A DNA stretch of 64,000 nucleotides from Paraburkholderia sp. CNPSo 3272 (GTDB lineage: Bacteria > Pseudomonadota > Gammaproteobacteria > Burkholderiales > Burkholderiaceae): assembly GCF_024206495.1 (NCBI RefSeq), contig NZ_JAMBPQ010000004.1, positions 124,001-188,000 on the forward strand, written 5' to 3'. Positions 25,205 to 32,887 of this stretch are shown here, one piece after another (positions within the stretch are counted from its first letter, which is position 1; each line of letters starts with the position of its first letter). A model generated the notes under the pieces. The model saw only the letters and a list, made by a program, of their open reading frames with translations, was not told the origin of the DNA and did no database searches. The position numbers were made by a program, and so were the translations under genes.

Positions 25205-26170
25205 TCAATGCCCGTTGTCGGCGCGATCCAGGGGGCGCCCCGCGGCCACGGAATCTTCCGGTTCGTCCGCGTCGCGATCGCTCGTGCCGCGCGCGATGAA
25301 GGCACGCGGGCTCTCGCCGAAGGCACGGCGAAACATCGCTGAAAACGCACTCTGGCTCTGGTAGCCGAGTTCCTGCGCCACGACGGCCATCGGGCGCCCC
25401 TGGTTGAGCAGCGGGATCGCGCGGGCGAGAATCGCTTGCTGGCGCCACTGCGAAAAGCTTACCCCGAGTTCCTGACGAAAGAGCCGTGCGATCGTGCGCG
25501 TGCTCGCGCCCACGTGGGCGGCCCAGTATTCGAGCGAGCCGGATCCCGCCGGGTCGGCGATCAGCGCTTCGCACAGCGCGCGCAGGCGCTTTTCCTCGGG
25601 CATCGGCACGGCGAGCGGCAGCGGCGCCGAGCGCGTGATCTCGTCGAGCGCCAGCGCGCCGAGAAGGCGCTCGCGTGCGGTGGGAATGCCGCGCTCGTCG
25701 AGGGCAGCGATCGTCTCGCGCAGGAGGCCGGAGACTTCGACCACGCGGCACGCGTCGAGGCCGGGCGGAATCACCGATTCGTCTACGTAGAGCGTGCGCA
25801 GGAACGCGTCCTCGACGATCGCCACTTCGTGCGTGATTTGAGGCGGCACCCAGATCGCGCGCGAGGGCGGCACCATCCACGTCGTGCCGGGCGTCGCCAT
25901 GCGCAGTACGCCGCGCGACGAGTAGGCGAGTTGCGCCCACGCATGCGTGTGCTGCGCGATGCACACACCGGCCGGCATGGGCCGCGAGCGTACGCGGATG
26001 GGGTGCGTGGGTGTCGGCGCGAACTCAGGCGGGATATCGACGAGTTCGGCATGCGGCTGCGCCTTGTTGCGTGCGTCGCTGGGTGCGGAGTTGGGCAGAT
26101 CCTCGGGCATGACGGGCAGGGCGGCGGGTTCGGCGAGTTTGGCGACCAGTTTGGCGATTGGTGCAACCAT
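25205..26170 (-). CDS. AraC family transcriptional regulator (cupin sensor type)
   Basis: A 321-residue regulator with an N-terminal cupin-like ligand domain (about residues 60-150; IAQHTHAWAQLAYSSRGVLRM has the His pattern of AraC sensor barrels) and a C-terminal double helix-turn-helix (GSLEYWAAHVGASTRTIARLF and PMAVVAQELGYQSQSAFSAMFRRAFGESPRAF). The second block is the AraC/XylS signature. Start 26170 (MVAPIAK) is chosen; MRAAQAQ at 26209 is possible but has no ribosome site. It is divergent from the gamma-glutamylcyclotransferase-like gene, with 114 bases between starts, so it may control that gene or itself. The ligand is unknown. Confidence 0.88.
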   Translation of the reverse strand: MVAPIAKLVAKLAEPAALPVMPEDLPNSAPSDARNKAQPHAELVDIPPEFAPTPTHPIRVRSRPMPAGVCIAQHTHAWAQLAYSSRGVLRMATPGTTWMVPPSRAIWVPPQITHEVAIVEDAFLRTLYVDESVIPPGLDACRVVEVSGLLRETIAALDERGIPTARERLLGALALDEITRSAPLPLAVPMPEEKRLRALCEALIADPAGSGSLEYWAAHVGASTRTIARLFRQELGVSFSQWRQQAILARAIPLLNQGRPMAVVAQELGYQSQSAFSAMFRRAFGESPRAFIARGTSDRDADEPEDSVAAGRPLDRADNGH

Positions 26171-26284
26171 TGTAGACGTCTCGCGCTCCTGGGCCTGGGC
26201 CGCACGCATTGATGGCCGGGCATAATGAGGGCGAATCGACAGCGTGCTCGTGTGGGGCGAGCCGCCCTGAAGGAGAGTAATGCC

Positions 26285-26692
26285 ATGAAATACGTGTTCG
26301 TCTACGGCACGCTGCGCGCGGGCGAGATCAACGACATCAACCTCGCGGCGGATCGCAACGCAATCGCGCGCCCGCGCCACCTCGGGCTCACCAAGCTCGC
26401 CGGCCGCCTCTTCGACTTCGGCAGCTATCCGGGGATGGTGGCCGGGTCGGCCGACGCACACTCGACGGTCGTCGGCGACGTCTACGAAATCGACGACGCG
26501 CTCCTCGCCGTGCTCGACGAAATCGAGCAGGTGTATCCGGGCGTCGACAATCTGTTCGTTTCGCAGGAAGTGGATATCGAGCTGCAGGGCGAACGCATCG
26601 CTTGCCTCTACTATCCGGTTGCGTCCGCCGCCATTGCCGGACGCCCCGAGATCGCAGGCGGCGACTGGGTCGCGCATCGGCGTGGGCGCTGA
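26285..26692 (+). CDS. Gamma-glutamylcyclotransferase-like (YtfP/BtrG fold) protein
   Basis: A 135-residue protein with the fold signature VYGTLRAGE near the N-terminus, the motif GRLFDFGSYPGMV, and the acidic stretch LAVLDEIEQVYPG that usually supplies the catalytic Glu. Family members release 5-oxoproline from gamma-glutamyl amines or amino acids, but many YtfP proteins have no proven activity. Start 26285 has AAGGAG about ten bases upstream; the frame opens earlier at 26225 without family similarity. It is divergent from an AraC regulator and ends at a hairpin terminator shared with the convergent aceB. Confidence 0.85.
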   Translation: MKYVFVYGTLRAGEINDINLAADRNAIARPRHLGLTKLAGRLFDFGSYPGMVAGSADAHSTVVGDVYEIDDALLAVLDEIEQVYPGVDNLFVSQEVDIELQGERIACLYYPVASAAIAGRPEIAGGDWVAHRRGR

Positions 26693-26721
26693 CGGCTCGA
26701 GACGCGGCGCGTGAAAACACG

Positions 26722-26753
26722 AAGGCCCGGCGGGCTCGCACCCGCCAGGCCTT
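26722..26753. terminator. Terminator between convergent genes
   Basis: AAGGCCCGGCGGG and CCCGCCAGGCCTTT form a stem with one mismatch around CTCGCA, between the plus-strand cyclotransferase-like gene and minus-strand aceB. Runs of A and T at the edges are short (three), so efficiency is uncertain. Confidence 0.6.
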
Positions 26754-26786
26754 TCTCGTCGGCAATTCGTTAGATGTACCGAACGA

Positions 26787-28379
26787 TTAGATCTCTTCGT
26801 ACAGCGGCAGCGTCAGGAATTCGACGAAGTTTTCCGACGTCGACATCTGCTCGAAGATCTGTGCGGCGCGCTCGTACGGCTTCGTGTCGCCGCCGACCGA
26901 CGCCTTCACCTTGTCCAACTCCTGCGGGATCAGTTCGCGCACGAGTTCGGCCGTGACCTTGCGGCCGTCTTCGAGCTTGCCCTTGGGCGAGCGGATCCAC
27001 TGCCACACCTGCGAGCGCGAGATTTCGGCGGTCGCGGCGTCTTCCATCAGGTTGTGGATCGGCACGCAGCCATTGCCCGCGAGCCACGAGCCGAGGTAGT
27101 GGATTCCCACGTTGATGTTGTTGCGCAGGCCCGTCTCGGTGATCGGCGCTTCCGGACGGAAGTCGAGCAGATCCTTGCCCGTGACGTTCACGTCCGCGCG
27201 CTGCTTGCCAATCTGATTCGGCTTGTCGCCGAGCACCTTCACGAACTCTTCCATCGCGATGGGCACGAGGCCCGGGTGCGCAACCCAGCCGCCGTCGTAG
27301 CCATCGGTCGCGTCACGCGCCTTGTCCGAACGCACGCCGCCCATGGCCTTGTCGTTGGCGGCCGCATCGTTCTTGATCGGGATGAGCGCGCTCATGCCGC
27401 CGATAGCCGGTGCGTTGCGCTTGTGGCAGGTCTTGAGCAGTTCGAGCGCGTAGGCGCGCATGAACGGCACGGTCATCGTAATCTGCGCGCGGTCGGCAAG
27501 ACAGAAGTCCTTGTCGTTCTTGAACTTCTTGATCGCAGAGAAGATGTAGTCCCAGCGGCCGGCGTTCAGCCCCGAGCTGTGCTCGCGCAGTTCATAGAGG
27601 ATCTCGTCCATCTCGAAAGCGGCGAGGATCGTCTCGACCAGCACCGTCGCGCGGATCGTGCCGCGCGGGATGCCCACGCCTTCCTGCGCTGCGACGAAGA
27701 CGTCGTTCCACAGGCGCGCTTCGAGGTGGCTTTCCATCTTCGGCAGATAGAAGTACGGGCCGCTGCCGCGCGAGATCAGTTCCTTCGCGTTGTGGAAGAG
27801 ATAGAGCGCGAAGTCGAAGATGCCGCCCGACACACGCTGACCGTCCACCGTCACGTGCTTTTCGTCGAGGTGCCAGCCGCGCGGACGCACGATCAGCGTG
27901 GCGGTCTTGTCGTTGAGCTTGTAGGTCTTGCCGTTCTGTTCGAGCGAGATCGTGCGGCGCACTGCGTCCTTGAGGTTCAGCTGGCCGACGATCTGGTTTT
28001 CCCAGTTCGGCGCGTTCGAGTCCTCGAAGTCGGTCATGTACGCGTCCGCGCCCGAGTTCAGCGCGTTGATGATCATCTTGCGCTCGACCGGGCCCGTGAT
28101 TTCCACGCGGCGGCATTCGAGATCCTTCGGCAGCGCCGCGATCTTCCAGTCGCCTTCGCGGATCGATTTCGTGTCGGCAAGAAAGTCGGGACGCTCGCCG
28201 GCGTCGAGGCGCTTCGTGCGCTCGACGCGTGCCTTCAGCAGTTCCTGGCGGCGCGGCTCGAACGCGCGGTGCAGCTTCGCGACGAGATCGAGCGCTTCGG
28301 GCGTGAGGATCGTTTCGAAGCCGGGCTGGATGTCAGCCGTGATCTGCATGCCTTGCGGCAGTTGCAATGTGTTCGCCAT
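26787..28379 (-). CDS. aceB: Malate synthase A
   Basis: Condenses glyoxylate with acetyl-CoA to malate, the second glyoxylate-bypass step. Start 28379 ([10 protein letters not shown]) has AAGGAG upstream and gives 530 residues (E. coli AceB 533); the frame extension to 28451 is not family-like. Landmarks are [53 protein letters not shown] (active-site Arg and Glu), [12 protein letters not shown] and [19 protein letters not shown]. Its partner aceA is 4.4 kb away at 31161-32468 and separately transcribed. The immediate upstream gene is a haloacid dehalogenase 68 bases away on the same strand, so glyoxylate-yielding metabolism may be linked. Confidence 0.96.
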   Translation of the reverse strand: MANTLQLPQGMQITADIQPGFETILTPEALDLVAKLHRAFEPRRQELLKARVERTKRLDAGERPDFLADTKSIREGDWKIAALPKDLECRRVEITGPVERKMIINALNSGADAYMTDFEDSNAPNWENQIVGQLNLKDAVRRTISLEQNGKTYKLNDKTATLIVRPRGWHLDEKHVTVDGQRVSGGIFDFALYLFHNAKELISRGSGPYFYLPKMESHLEARLWNDVFVAAQEGVGIPRGTIRATVLVETILAAFEMDEILYELREHSSGLNAGRWDYIFSAIKKFKNDKDFCLADRAQITMTVPFMRAYALELLKTCHKRNAPAIGGMSALIPIKNDAAANDKAMGGVRSDKARDATDGYDGGWVAHPGLVPIAMEEFVKVLGDKPNQIGKQRADVNVTGKDLLDFRPEAPITETGLRNNINVGIHYLGSWLAGNGCVPIHNLMEDAATAEISRSQVWQWIRSPKGKLEDGRKVTAELVRELIPQELDKVKASVGGDTKPYERAAQIFEQMSTSENFVEFLTLPLYEEI

Positions 28380-28447
28380 TTGCTTGCTCCTTGGTCGGTC
28401 AGACTGTGAATGTGTGGTTGTTGTGGCTGCGGCGAGCGGCTCGTCCG

Positions 28448-29221
28448 TCACGCGCCCGGGCTGGGGCGAGGGCGGCTTTGCCTCTCGGGCGCAGCGGTTT
28501 CGAGAAAGGCGGCGAGTTCCGCCATGCCGCCGCCGGTGCCATGCGGCGCCACGCCGAGTTCTTCGGCGGGTAAGCGCTGGCGGTTGATCCAGAACGTGGT
28601 GTAGCCGAACCAGCCCGCGCCCGCGGCGTCCCAGCCGTTCGACGACACGAACACCAGCTCGCGCGGTGCGGCGTCGAAGGCGGCCGTGCCGAGCGAATAC
28701 GCGGCGGCGGCCGGCTTGTAGGCGTGCACGGCATCGATCGAAAGCACGTGGTCGAAGAGGCTGCTCATGCCGGCGCTCTTCACCGCGATGTCGAGCATCT
28801 GCGGGTTGCCGTTCGAGAGGATCGCAAGGCCCATTCGCGTGCCGTCTTCGCGTGGCTCACGCAGGCGGCGCAGCACGGGCAGCACGTCGGGGAATGCCGA
28901 GAGGCAAGCGTATTCGTCCATGAGACGTTTTTCGCCCGCGCCCGTGAGCGACAGGTTCAGGCGGCGCGCGGCGTAGCGCAGCGCGTCGAGCGTGATGTCC
29001 CAGAACGGGCGATAGCGCGCGCCGGCCGGGTCGGAGAGCGTGCGCAGCTGCGTGTACTCGATCTGCTTCAGGCGCCACAGCTGCGACAGCGCTTCGCCCT
29101 GGCCTGGGAACATCTGCTCGGCGGCGGCGACGACCGAATGCACGTCGAAAAGCGTGCCGTAGGCGTCGAAGATCACTGCCTTGGGAAATCGTGTCGTTGA
29201 GGGTGTCGTTGTGGCCGACAT
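28448..29221 (-). CDS. 2-haloacid dehalogenase type II (HAD superfamily)
   Basis: A 257-residue HAD hydrolase. Motif [13 protein letters not shown], places the nucleophile at Asp19; motif II is [12 protein letters not shown]; the conserved Lys is in [12 protein letters not shown]; motif III is [15 protein letters not shown], in which Ser-Ser-Asn-Gly-Trp-Asp is the usual L-2-haloacid dehalogenase form. YTTFWINRQ is also typical of these enzymes. The reaction would be conversion of an (S)-2-haloacid to an (R)-2-hydroxyacid, with haloacetate giving glycolate. Start 29221 has GGAG and AAGG upstream. It precedes aceB by 68 bases, and a divergent LysR gene lies 165 bases away. True substrates may be non-halogenated. 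Confidence 0.85.
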   Translation of the reverse strand: MSATTTPSTTRFPKAVIFDAYGTLFDVHSVVAAAEQMFPGQGEALSQLWRLKQIEYTQLRTLSDPAGARYRPFWDITLDALRYAARRLNLSLTGAGEKRLMDEYACLSAFPDVLPVLRRLREPREDGTRMGLAILSNGNPQMLDIAVKSAGMSSLFDHVLSIDAVHAYKPAAAAYSLGTAAFDAAPRELVFVSSNGWDAAGAGWFGYTTFWINRQRLPAEELGVAPHGTGGGMAELAAFLETAAPERQSRPRPSPGA

Positions 29222-29386
29222 AGCCTTGCGCTCCGTCTTCAGAGGTCGATGTCGATTGTATTCATGAGTCACATCACTGAAAAAGGCGGGATTGATCACT
29301 TGATCTTTTACTTTTACCCACCTAATCTGTGGGCCTGTCTTCTCTTTTCCACTGTTTCGGTCGCCCAGTGCGCGCCGTGTTCGCCG

Positions 29387-30289
29387 ATGGACCGCTTCAA
29401 GCAGATCGAGACCTTCGTCACCGTGGCCGCCAAGGGCAGCCTTTCCGCCGCCGCCCAGGCCGAGGGCGTGGCGCCCGCCATCATCGGCCGGCGCATCGAC
29501 GCACTCGAAGAGCGCCTCGGCGTGAAGCTGCTCGTGCGCACCACGCGGCGCATCACGCTCACGTTCGAAGGATCGGCGTTCCTCGAGGACTGCCAGCGAA
29601 TCATTCACGACATGCAGAACGCCGAGGCGAGTGTGTCCGAGGGCGGCGTGAAAGCGAGCGGCCATCTGCGCGTGTCCGCGCCGGCGGGCTTCGGGCGTCG
29701 CCATGTCGCGCCGCTCGTGCCCGATTTCACGGTCGCGCACCCGGATGTGAGCATCGCGCTCGATCTTTCGGACCGGCTCGTCGATCTCGTGAACGAAGGC
29801 TTCGACTGCGCCGTGCGCCTCGGCGAATTGCCCGATTCGTCGCTGGTGTCGCTCAAGCTCGGTGAGAACCGGCGCGTTTGCGTGGGGGCACCCGCGTACC
29901 TGTCGCGCCGCGGCGAGCCCGAAACGCCCGCCGACCTCGCGCGCCATAACTGTCTCGCCTTCGGCGCGAGTCTGAACCAGCAGCGCGGCTGGGCGTTCCA
30001 GCAGGACGGCAAAGTCGTGTCGATCCGCGTGGGGGGCACGATGGAATGCTCGGACGGCGCCGTGCTGCATGAGTGGTGTCTCGCTGGCCACGGTCTGGCG
30101 TGGCGCTCGTGGTGGGAAGTCGGCGAGGACGTCGCGGCGGGCCGGCTCGTGACCGTGCTGGACGCGTTCGCCGCGCCGCCCATCGGCATTCACGCCGTGT
30201 TTCCGCAGCGCCGCCATTTGCCGCTGCGCGTGCGCCTCTTTCTCGACTATCTCAAGCATACCTACGGTCAACCCGGTTACTGGGGATAG
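29387..30289 (+). CDS. LysR family transcriptional regulator
   Basis: A 300-residue LTTR. The N-terminal winged helix-turn-helix is MDRFKQIETFVTVAAKGSLSAAAQAEGVAPAIIGRRIDALEERLGVKLLVRTTRRITLT in pattern (residues 1-60), with the variant VAPAIIGRRI recognition helix. The effector domain begins near residue 90 (LRVSAPAGFGRRHVAPL) and continues to the C-terminus. Start 29387 is the first Met of the classical N-terminus; the longer frame to 29249 adds 46 atypical residues. It is divergent from the haloacid dehalogenase-aceB unit across 165 bases and is likely its regulator, as is common for such pairs; the inducer is unknown. Confidence 0.88.
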   Translation: MDRFKQIETFVTVAAKGSLSAAAQAEGVAPAIIGRRIDALEERLGVKLLVRTTRRITLTFEGSAFLEDCQRIIHDMQNAEASVSEGGVKASGHLRVSAPAGFGRRHVAPLVPDFTVAHPDVSIALDLSDRLVDLVNEGFDCAVRLGELPDSSLVSLKLGENRRVCVGAPAYLSRRGEPETPADLARHNCLAFGASLNQQRGWAFQQDGKVVSIRVGGTMECSDGAVLHEWCLAGHGLAWRSWWEVGEDVAAGRLVTVLDAFAAPPIGIHAVFPQRRHLPLRVRLFLDYLKHTYGQPGYWG

Positions 30290-30481
30290 GGGCGCCGTGC
30301 GCGTTTCCGATATCCGGGATGACCCGCACGCACGGCCTGCACGGATTTTTCGCGCACTACAATCGACCTGAGGGCCCAGGCGCTCGCCCGCGTGAGACGC
30401 TCGCTGAGTCTTCGCCCCGCGTCTTCACCCTGGACTTTGATCCTTGACTTGCCCGTAATCCGATAGACCACGGAGGGCGCC

Positions 30482-30916
30482 ATGTTCAAGCACATCCTCG
30501 TTCCCACGGACGGTTCGGAACTGTCGAAAAAGGCGATCGACGGCGCGATCGACCTCGCCCGCACCGTGGGCGCGCGCATCACGGCCTACGCGTGCCTGCC
30601 ACAATATCCGTACTCGCCTTACGCCGACGTGGTGATCGAGCCGCCCGGCGACTTCCAGACGCGCAGTGAGCGAGAGGCGCGCGTGCATCTGGACGAAATC
30701 GAGGCGGCGGCACGCAACGCGGGCGTGATCTGCGACAGCCGCACGAGCGTGCATCCCTCGCCGTATCTCGGCATCATCGAAGCCGCCGAAGAGGGCGGCT
30801 GCGACGTCATCTTCATGGCCTCGCACGGGCGTCGCGGGCTCGGCAGCCTGCTGATCGGCAGCGAGACGCAGCGCGTGCTTACCCACACGAAGATTCCCGT
30901 GATCGTGTATCGCTAG
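30482..30916 (+). CDS. Universal stress protein, UspA family
   Basis: A 144-residue single-domain Usp. The N-terminus FKHILVPTDGSELSKKAI is classical; the C-terminal nucleotide site reads ASHGRRGLGSLLIGSETQRVL, a form of G-x2-G-x9-G-S/T in which the first glycine is alanine, common among ATP-binding Usp proteins. CGAGGGCGCC-like GGAGG lies six bases before ATG 30482. TACAAT at 30358-30363 could be a -10, but the leader would be about 115 bases and no -35 is evident. It stands between a LysR gene and aceA, with a structured 244-base intergenic region behind it. Usp proteins help survival in growth arrest; the partner here is unknown. Confidence 0.9.
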   Translation: MFKHILVPTDGSELSKKAIDGAIDLARTVGARITAYACLPQYPYSPYADVVIEPPGDFQTRSEREARVHLDEIEAAARNAGVICDSRTSVHPSPYLGIIEAAEEGGCDVIFMASHGRRGLGSLLIGSETQRVLTHTKIPVIVYR

Positions 30917-31160
30917 CTGGCGCTTTTCCCGGATTCGCAATGAAGCACGAGGCCATGCTCGCCCGCTGCGTTGGCTGGGCGAGCCGCGGGCCGGATTCTG
31001 TCCAGCACGCGCGGCCTGTGTCCTTTACCGCTTCCTCCCTGAACGCGCTGCGGCATGCACCCGCGCCGCGTCGGCAGGCCGCCGGCGCGCCCCGCCAAGG
31101 TACGCGTGCCGGCTGCCCGTTGGAGCGCGGCGGCTGGCGCCGCCGTTGCTGCCAGTGGTC
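30917..31160 (-). other. Structured intergenic region behind aceA (and uspA), candidate 3' UTR or small RNA
   Basis: No coding potential is credible. Read on the minus strand after the aceA stop, it offers several strong hairpins: GGCGGC/GCCGCC, GGCAGCCGGC with GCCGGCGGCCTGCC, a GCGGC/GCCGC arm inside GACGCG/CGCGTTC, and CTCGCCC/GGGCGAG. Between them is a less GC-rich stretch with GGGAGGAAGCGGTAAAGGAC and ACAGAATCCGGC. There is no T-run. It may be a complex 3' end of aceA mRNA, a processed RNA, or merely GC-rich spacer. No known RNA family fits fully. Confidence 0.3.
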
Positions 31161-32468
31161 TTACGCCACCTTCTTGTCGAAGAACTGCTCGTCTTCCGTC
31201 GAACCGTGCAGCGCCGTGGTCGAAGCCTCGCGCTCGACCGTCTGCGTCACGGCGTCGAAGTAGCCGGTGCCCACTTCGCGCTGATGCTTCACGGCGGTGA
31301 AGCCCTTCTCGGCTGCGGCGAACTCGGCCTGCTGGAGTTCCACGAACGCGCTCATGTTCTGGCGCGCATAGCCGTGCGCGAGATTGAACATCGAGTAGTT
31401 GAGTGAGTGGAAGCCCGCGAGCGTGATGAACTGGAATTTGTAGCCCATCGCGCCCAGCTCGCGCTGGAACCGGGCGATCGTCGCGTCGTCGAGGTTCTTC
31501 TTCCAGTTGAACGACGGCGAGCAGTTGTACGAGAGCAGCTTGCCCGGGAACTGCTTGTGGATCGCTTCCGCGAACTTCTTCGCGAACTCCAGATCGGGCT
31601 TGCCCGTTTCGCACCAGATCATGTCGGCGTACGGCGCGTAGGCGAGACCGCGCGAGATCGCCTGTTCGAGGCCGTTCTTCGTGCGGAAGAAGCCTTCCAC
31701 GGTGCGCTCGCCGGTGAGGAACGGACGGTCGTTATCGTCGATGTCGGACGTCACGAGGTCGGCGGCTTCCGCGTCGGTGCGGGCGAGCAGCACGGTCGGC
31801 ACGCCGCAGACGTCGGCGGCCAGACGCGCGGCCGTGAGCTTGGCGACGTTCTCGCGCGTCGGCACGAGCACCTTGCCGCCCATGTGGCCGCACTTCTTCA
31901 CCGAGGCGAGCTGGTCTTCGAAGTGCACGCCCGCGGCGCCTGCTTCGATCATCGCCTTCATCAGTTCGAACGCGTTGAGCACGCCGCCGAAGCCCGCTTC
32001 CGCGTCGGCCACGATCGGCTGGAAGTAATCCACATAGCCTTCGTCGCCGGGGTTCTTGCCTTCGGACCACTGGATCTGGTCCGCGCGCGTGAGCGTGTTG
32101 TTGATGCGCTTGACCACCTGCGGCACGGAGTTGGCCGGATATAGCGACTGGTCCGGGTACATTTCGCCGGCGAGGTTGGCGTCGCCCGCGACCTGCCAGC
32201 CCGAGAGATAGATCGCCTTGAGGCCGGCCTTCACCTGCTGCATGGCCTGGTTGCCCGTGAGCGCGCCCAGTGCGTTGATGAACGGCTCGGTGTTCACGCC
32301 TTTCCAGAGTTTTTCGGCGCCGTGCTTCGCGAGCGTGTGCTCCGGCTGGACCGAGCCGCGCAGGCGCACCACGTCTTCAGCCGTGTAGTTGCGCTTGATG
32401 CCCTTCCAGCGCGGATCGGTTTCCCATTGCTGTTGGAGTTGCTGAGCTTGCTGTTGACGAGTCGACAT
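31161..32468 (-). CDS. aceA: Isocitrate lyase
   Basis: Splits isocitrate into glyoxylate and succinate, the first glyoxylate-bypass step, needed for growth on acetate and fatty acids. The 435 residues match E. coli AceA (434). The catalytic Cys is in [14 protein letters not shown]; also visible are [40 protein letters not shown] and [14 protein letters not shown]. Start 32468 has AAGGAG about nine bases upstream. It is a single-gene unit behind an unusually AT-rich control region with two perfect palindromes (32581-32598 and 32650-32665). The partner aceB is 2.8 kb downstream on the same strand but in a different unit. Confidence 0.97.
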   Translation of the reverse strand: MSTRQQQAQQLQQQWETDPRWKGIKRNYTAEDVVRLRGSVQPEHTLAKHGAEKLWKGVNTEPFINALGALTGNQAMQQVKAGLKAIYLSGWQVAGDANLAGEMYPDQSLYPANSVPQVVKRINNTLTRADQIQWSEGKNPGDEGYVDYFQPIVADAEAGFGGVLNAFELMKAMIEAGAAGVHFEDQLASVKKCGHMGGKVLVPTRENVAKLTAARLAADVCGVPTVLLARTDAEAADLVTSDIDDNDRPFLTGERTVEGFFRTKNGLEQAISRGLAYAPYADMIWCETGKPDLEFAKKFAEAIHKQFPGKLLSYNCSPSFNWKKNLDDATIARFQRELGAMGYKFQFITLAGFHSLNYSMFNLAHGYARQNMSAFVELQQAEFAAAEKGFTAVKHQREVGTGYFDAVTQTVEREASTTALHGSTEDEQFFDKKVA

Positions 32469-32580
32469 GGTGGGCTCCTTCGTTTGCCTGATGAGTGGAT
32501 CGCTGAAACGAAACTGCTTATCCGCTGAATCCCGCGAACCGCAAACGCCGGGGATCTGAGCTTGGGCGTTTCTTTTCGCG

Positions 32581-32598
32581 GACTCTTATATAAGAGTC
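32581..32598. promoter_or_regulatory. Perfect 18-base palindrome, candidate operator of aceA
   Basis: GACTCTTATATAAGAGTC reads the same on both strands. It lies about 115 bases before the aceA start and contains TATATA, so it could overlap the core promoter. Perfect symmetry without spacer suggests a dimeric helix-turn-helix regulator. Some GntR-type regulators of central carbon genes in betaproteobacteria bind AT-rich palindromes; that link is only a suggestion. Confidence 0.6.
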
Positions 32599-32649
32599 TA
32601 GGCAAATCGATGGACCAGCAACAGCTAAGCACCGGGCTTTTTCGAGGTT

Positions 32650-32665
32650 TTTTATTTAAATAAAA
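32650..32665. repeat. Perfect AT-only palindrome upstream of aceA
   Basis: TTTTATTTAAATAAAA, 16 bases, all A/T, perfect inverted repeat, 52 bases further from aceA than the first palindrome. By chance this is rare in such a GC-rich genome. It may be a nucleoid-associated protein or regulator site. Confidence 0.45.
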
Positions 32666-32796
32666 TCAAACGGTTATGTGATTATTTTTGAGATGTGAAA
32701 CGTTGTTTTCCATCTTGCAATGGGTCCCTTTGTGCCACGCAGCACAATTTTTTACCCAGCAAAAAAATTTTTCGTATCGTGAAATCTACGCGGGGA

Positions 32797-32826
32797 TAAA
32801 AAAAGACCGGTGCCTGAGCACCGGTC
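32797..32826 (-). terminator. Intrinsic terminator of the RhlE-type helicase gene
   Basis: On the minus strand, GACCGGTGC and GCACCGGTC form a nine-base perfect stem around TCAG, followed by seven T residues. It ends 61 bases past the helicase stop. Confidence 0.92.
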
Positions 32827-32887
32827 CTGGGTATTTCGCTGCGGCGGCGGGGCGGCTCGAAGGCCGCGCCGCGCCGTTTTGCTCGAT

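Larger units (their letters stand above)
32469..32796 (-). other. AT-rich upstream region of aceA (328 bases)
   Basis: No gene. From about 32580 to 32790 the DNA is far more AT-rich than the rest of the window and contains TTTATTTAAATAAA, poly-A/T runs (such as AAAAAAATTTTTC near 32761-32772) and the GACTCTTATATAAGAGTC palindrome. This fits a regulated promoter region or a nucleoid-protein binding site. Confidence 0.6.

Noticed and set aside
30950..31050. RNase P RNA-like words (GGAGGAA, GGTAAA, ACAGAATCCGGC) on the minus strand
   Set aside because: The words lie within about 70 bases, while real bacterial RNase P RNA needs roughly 350-400 bases and other conserved blocks, such as AGATGAATGAC, which are missing.
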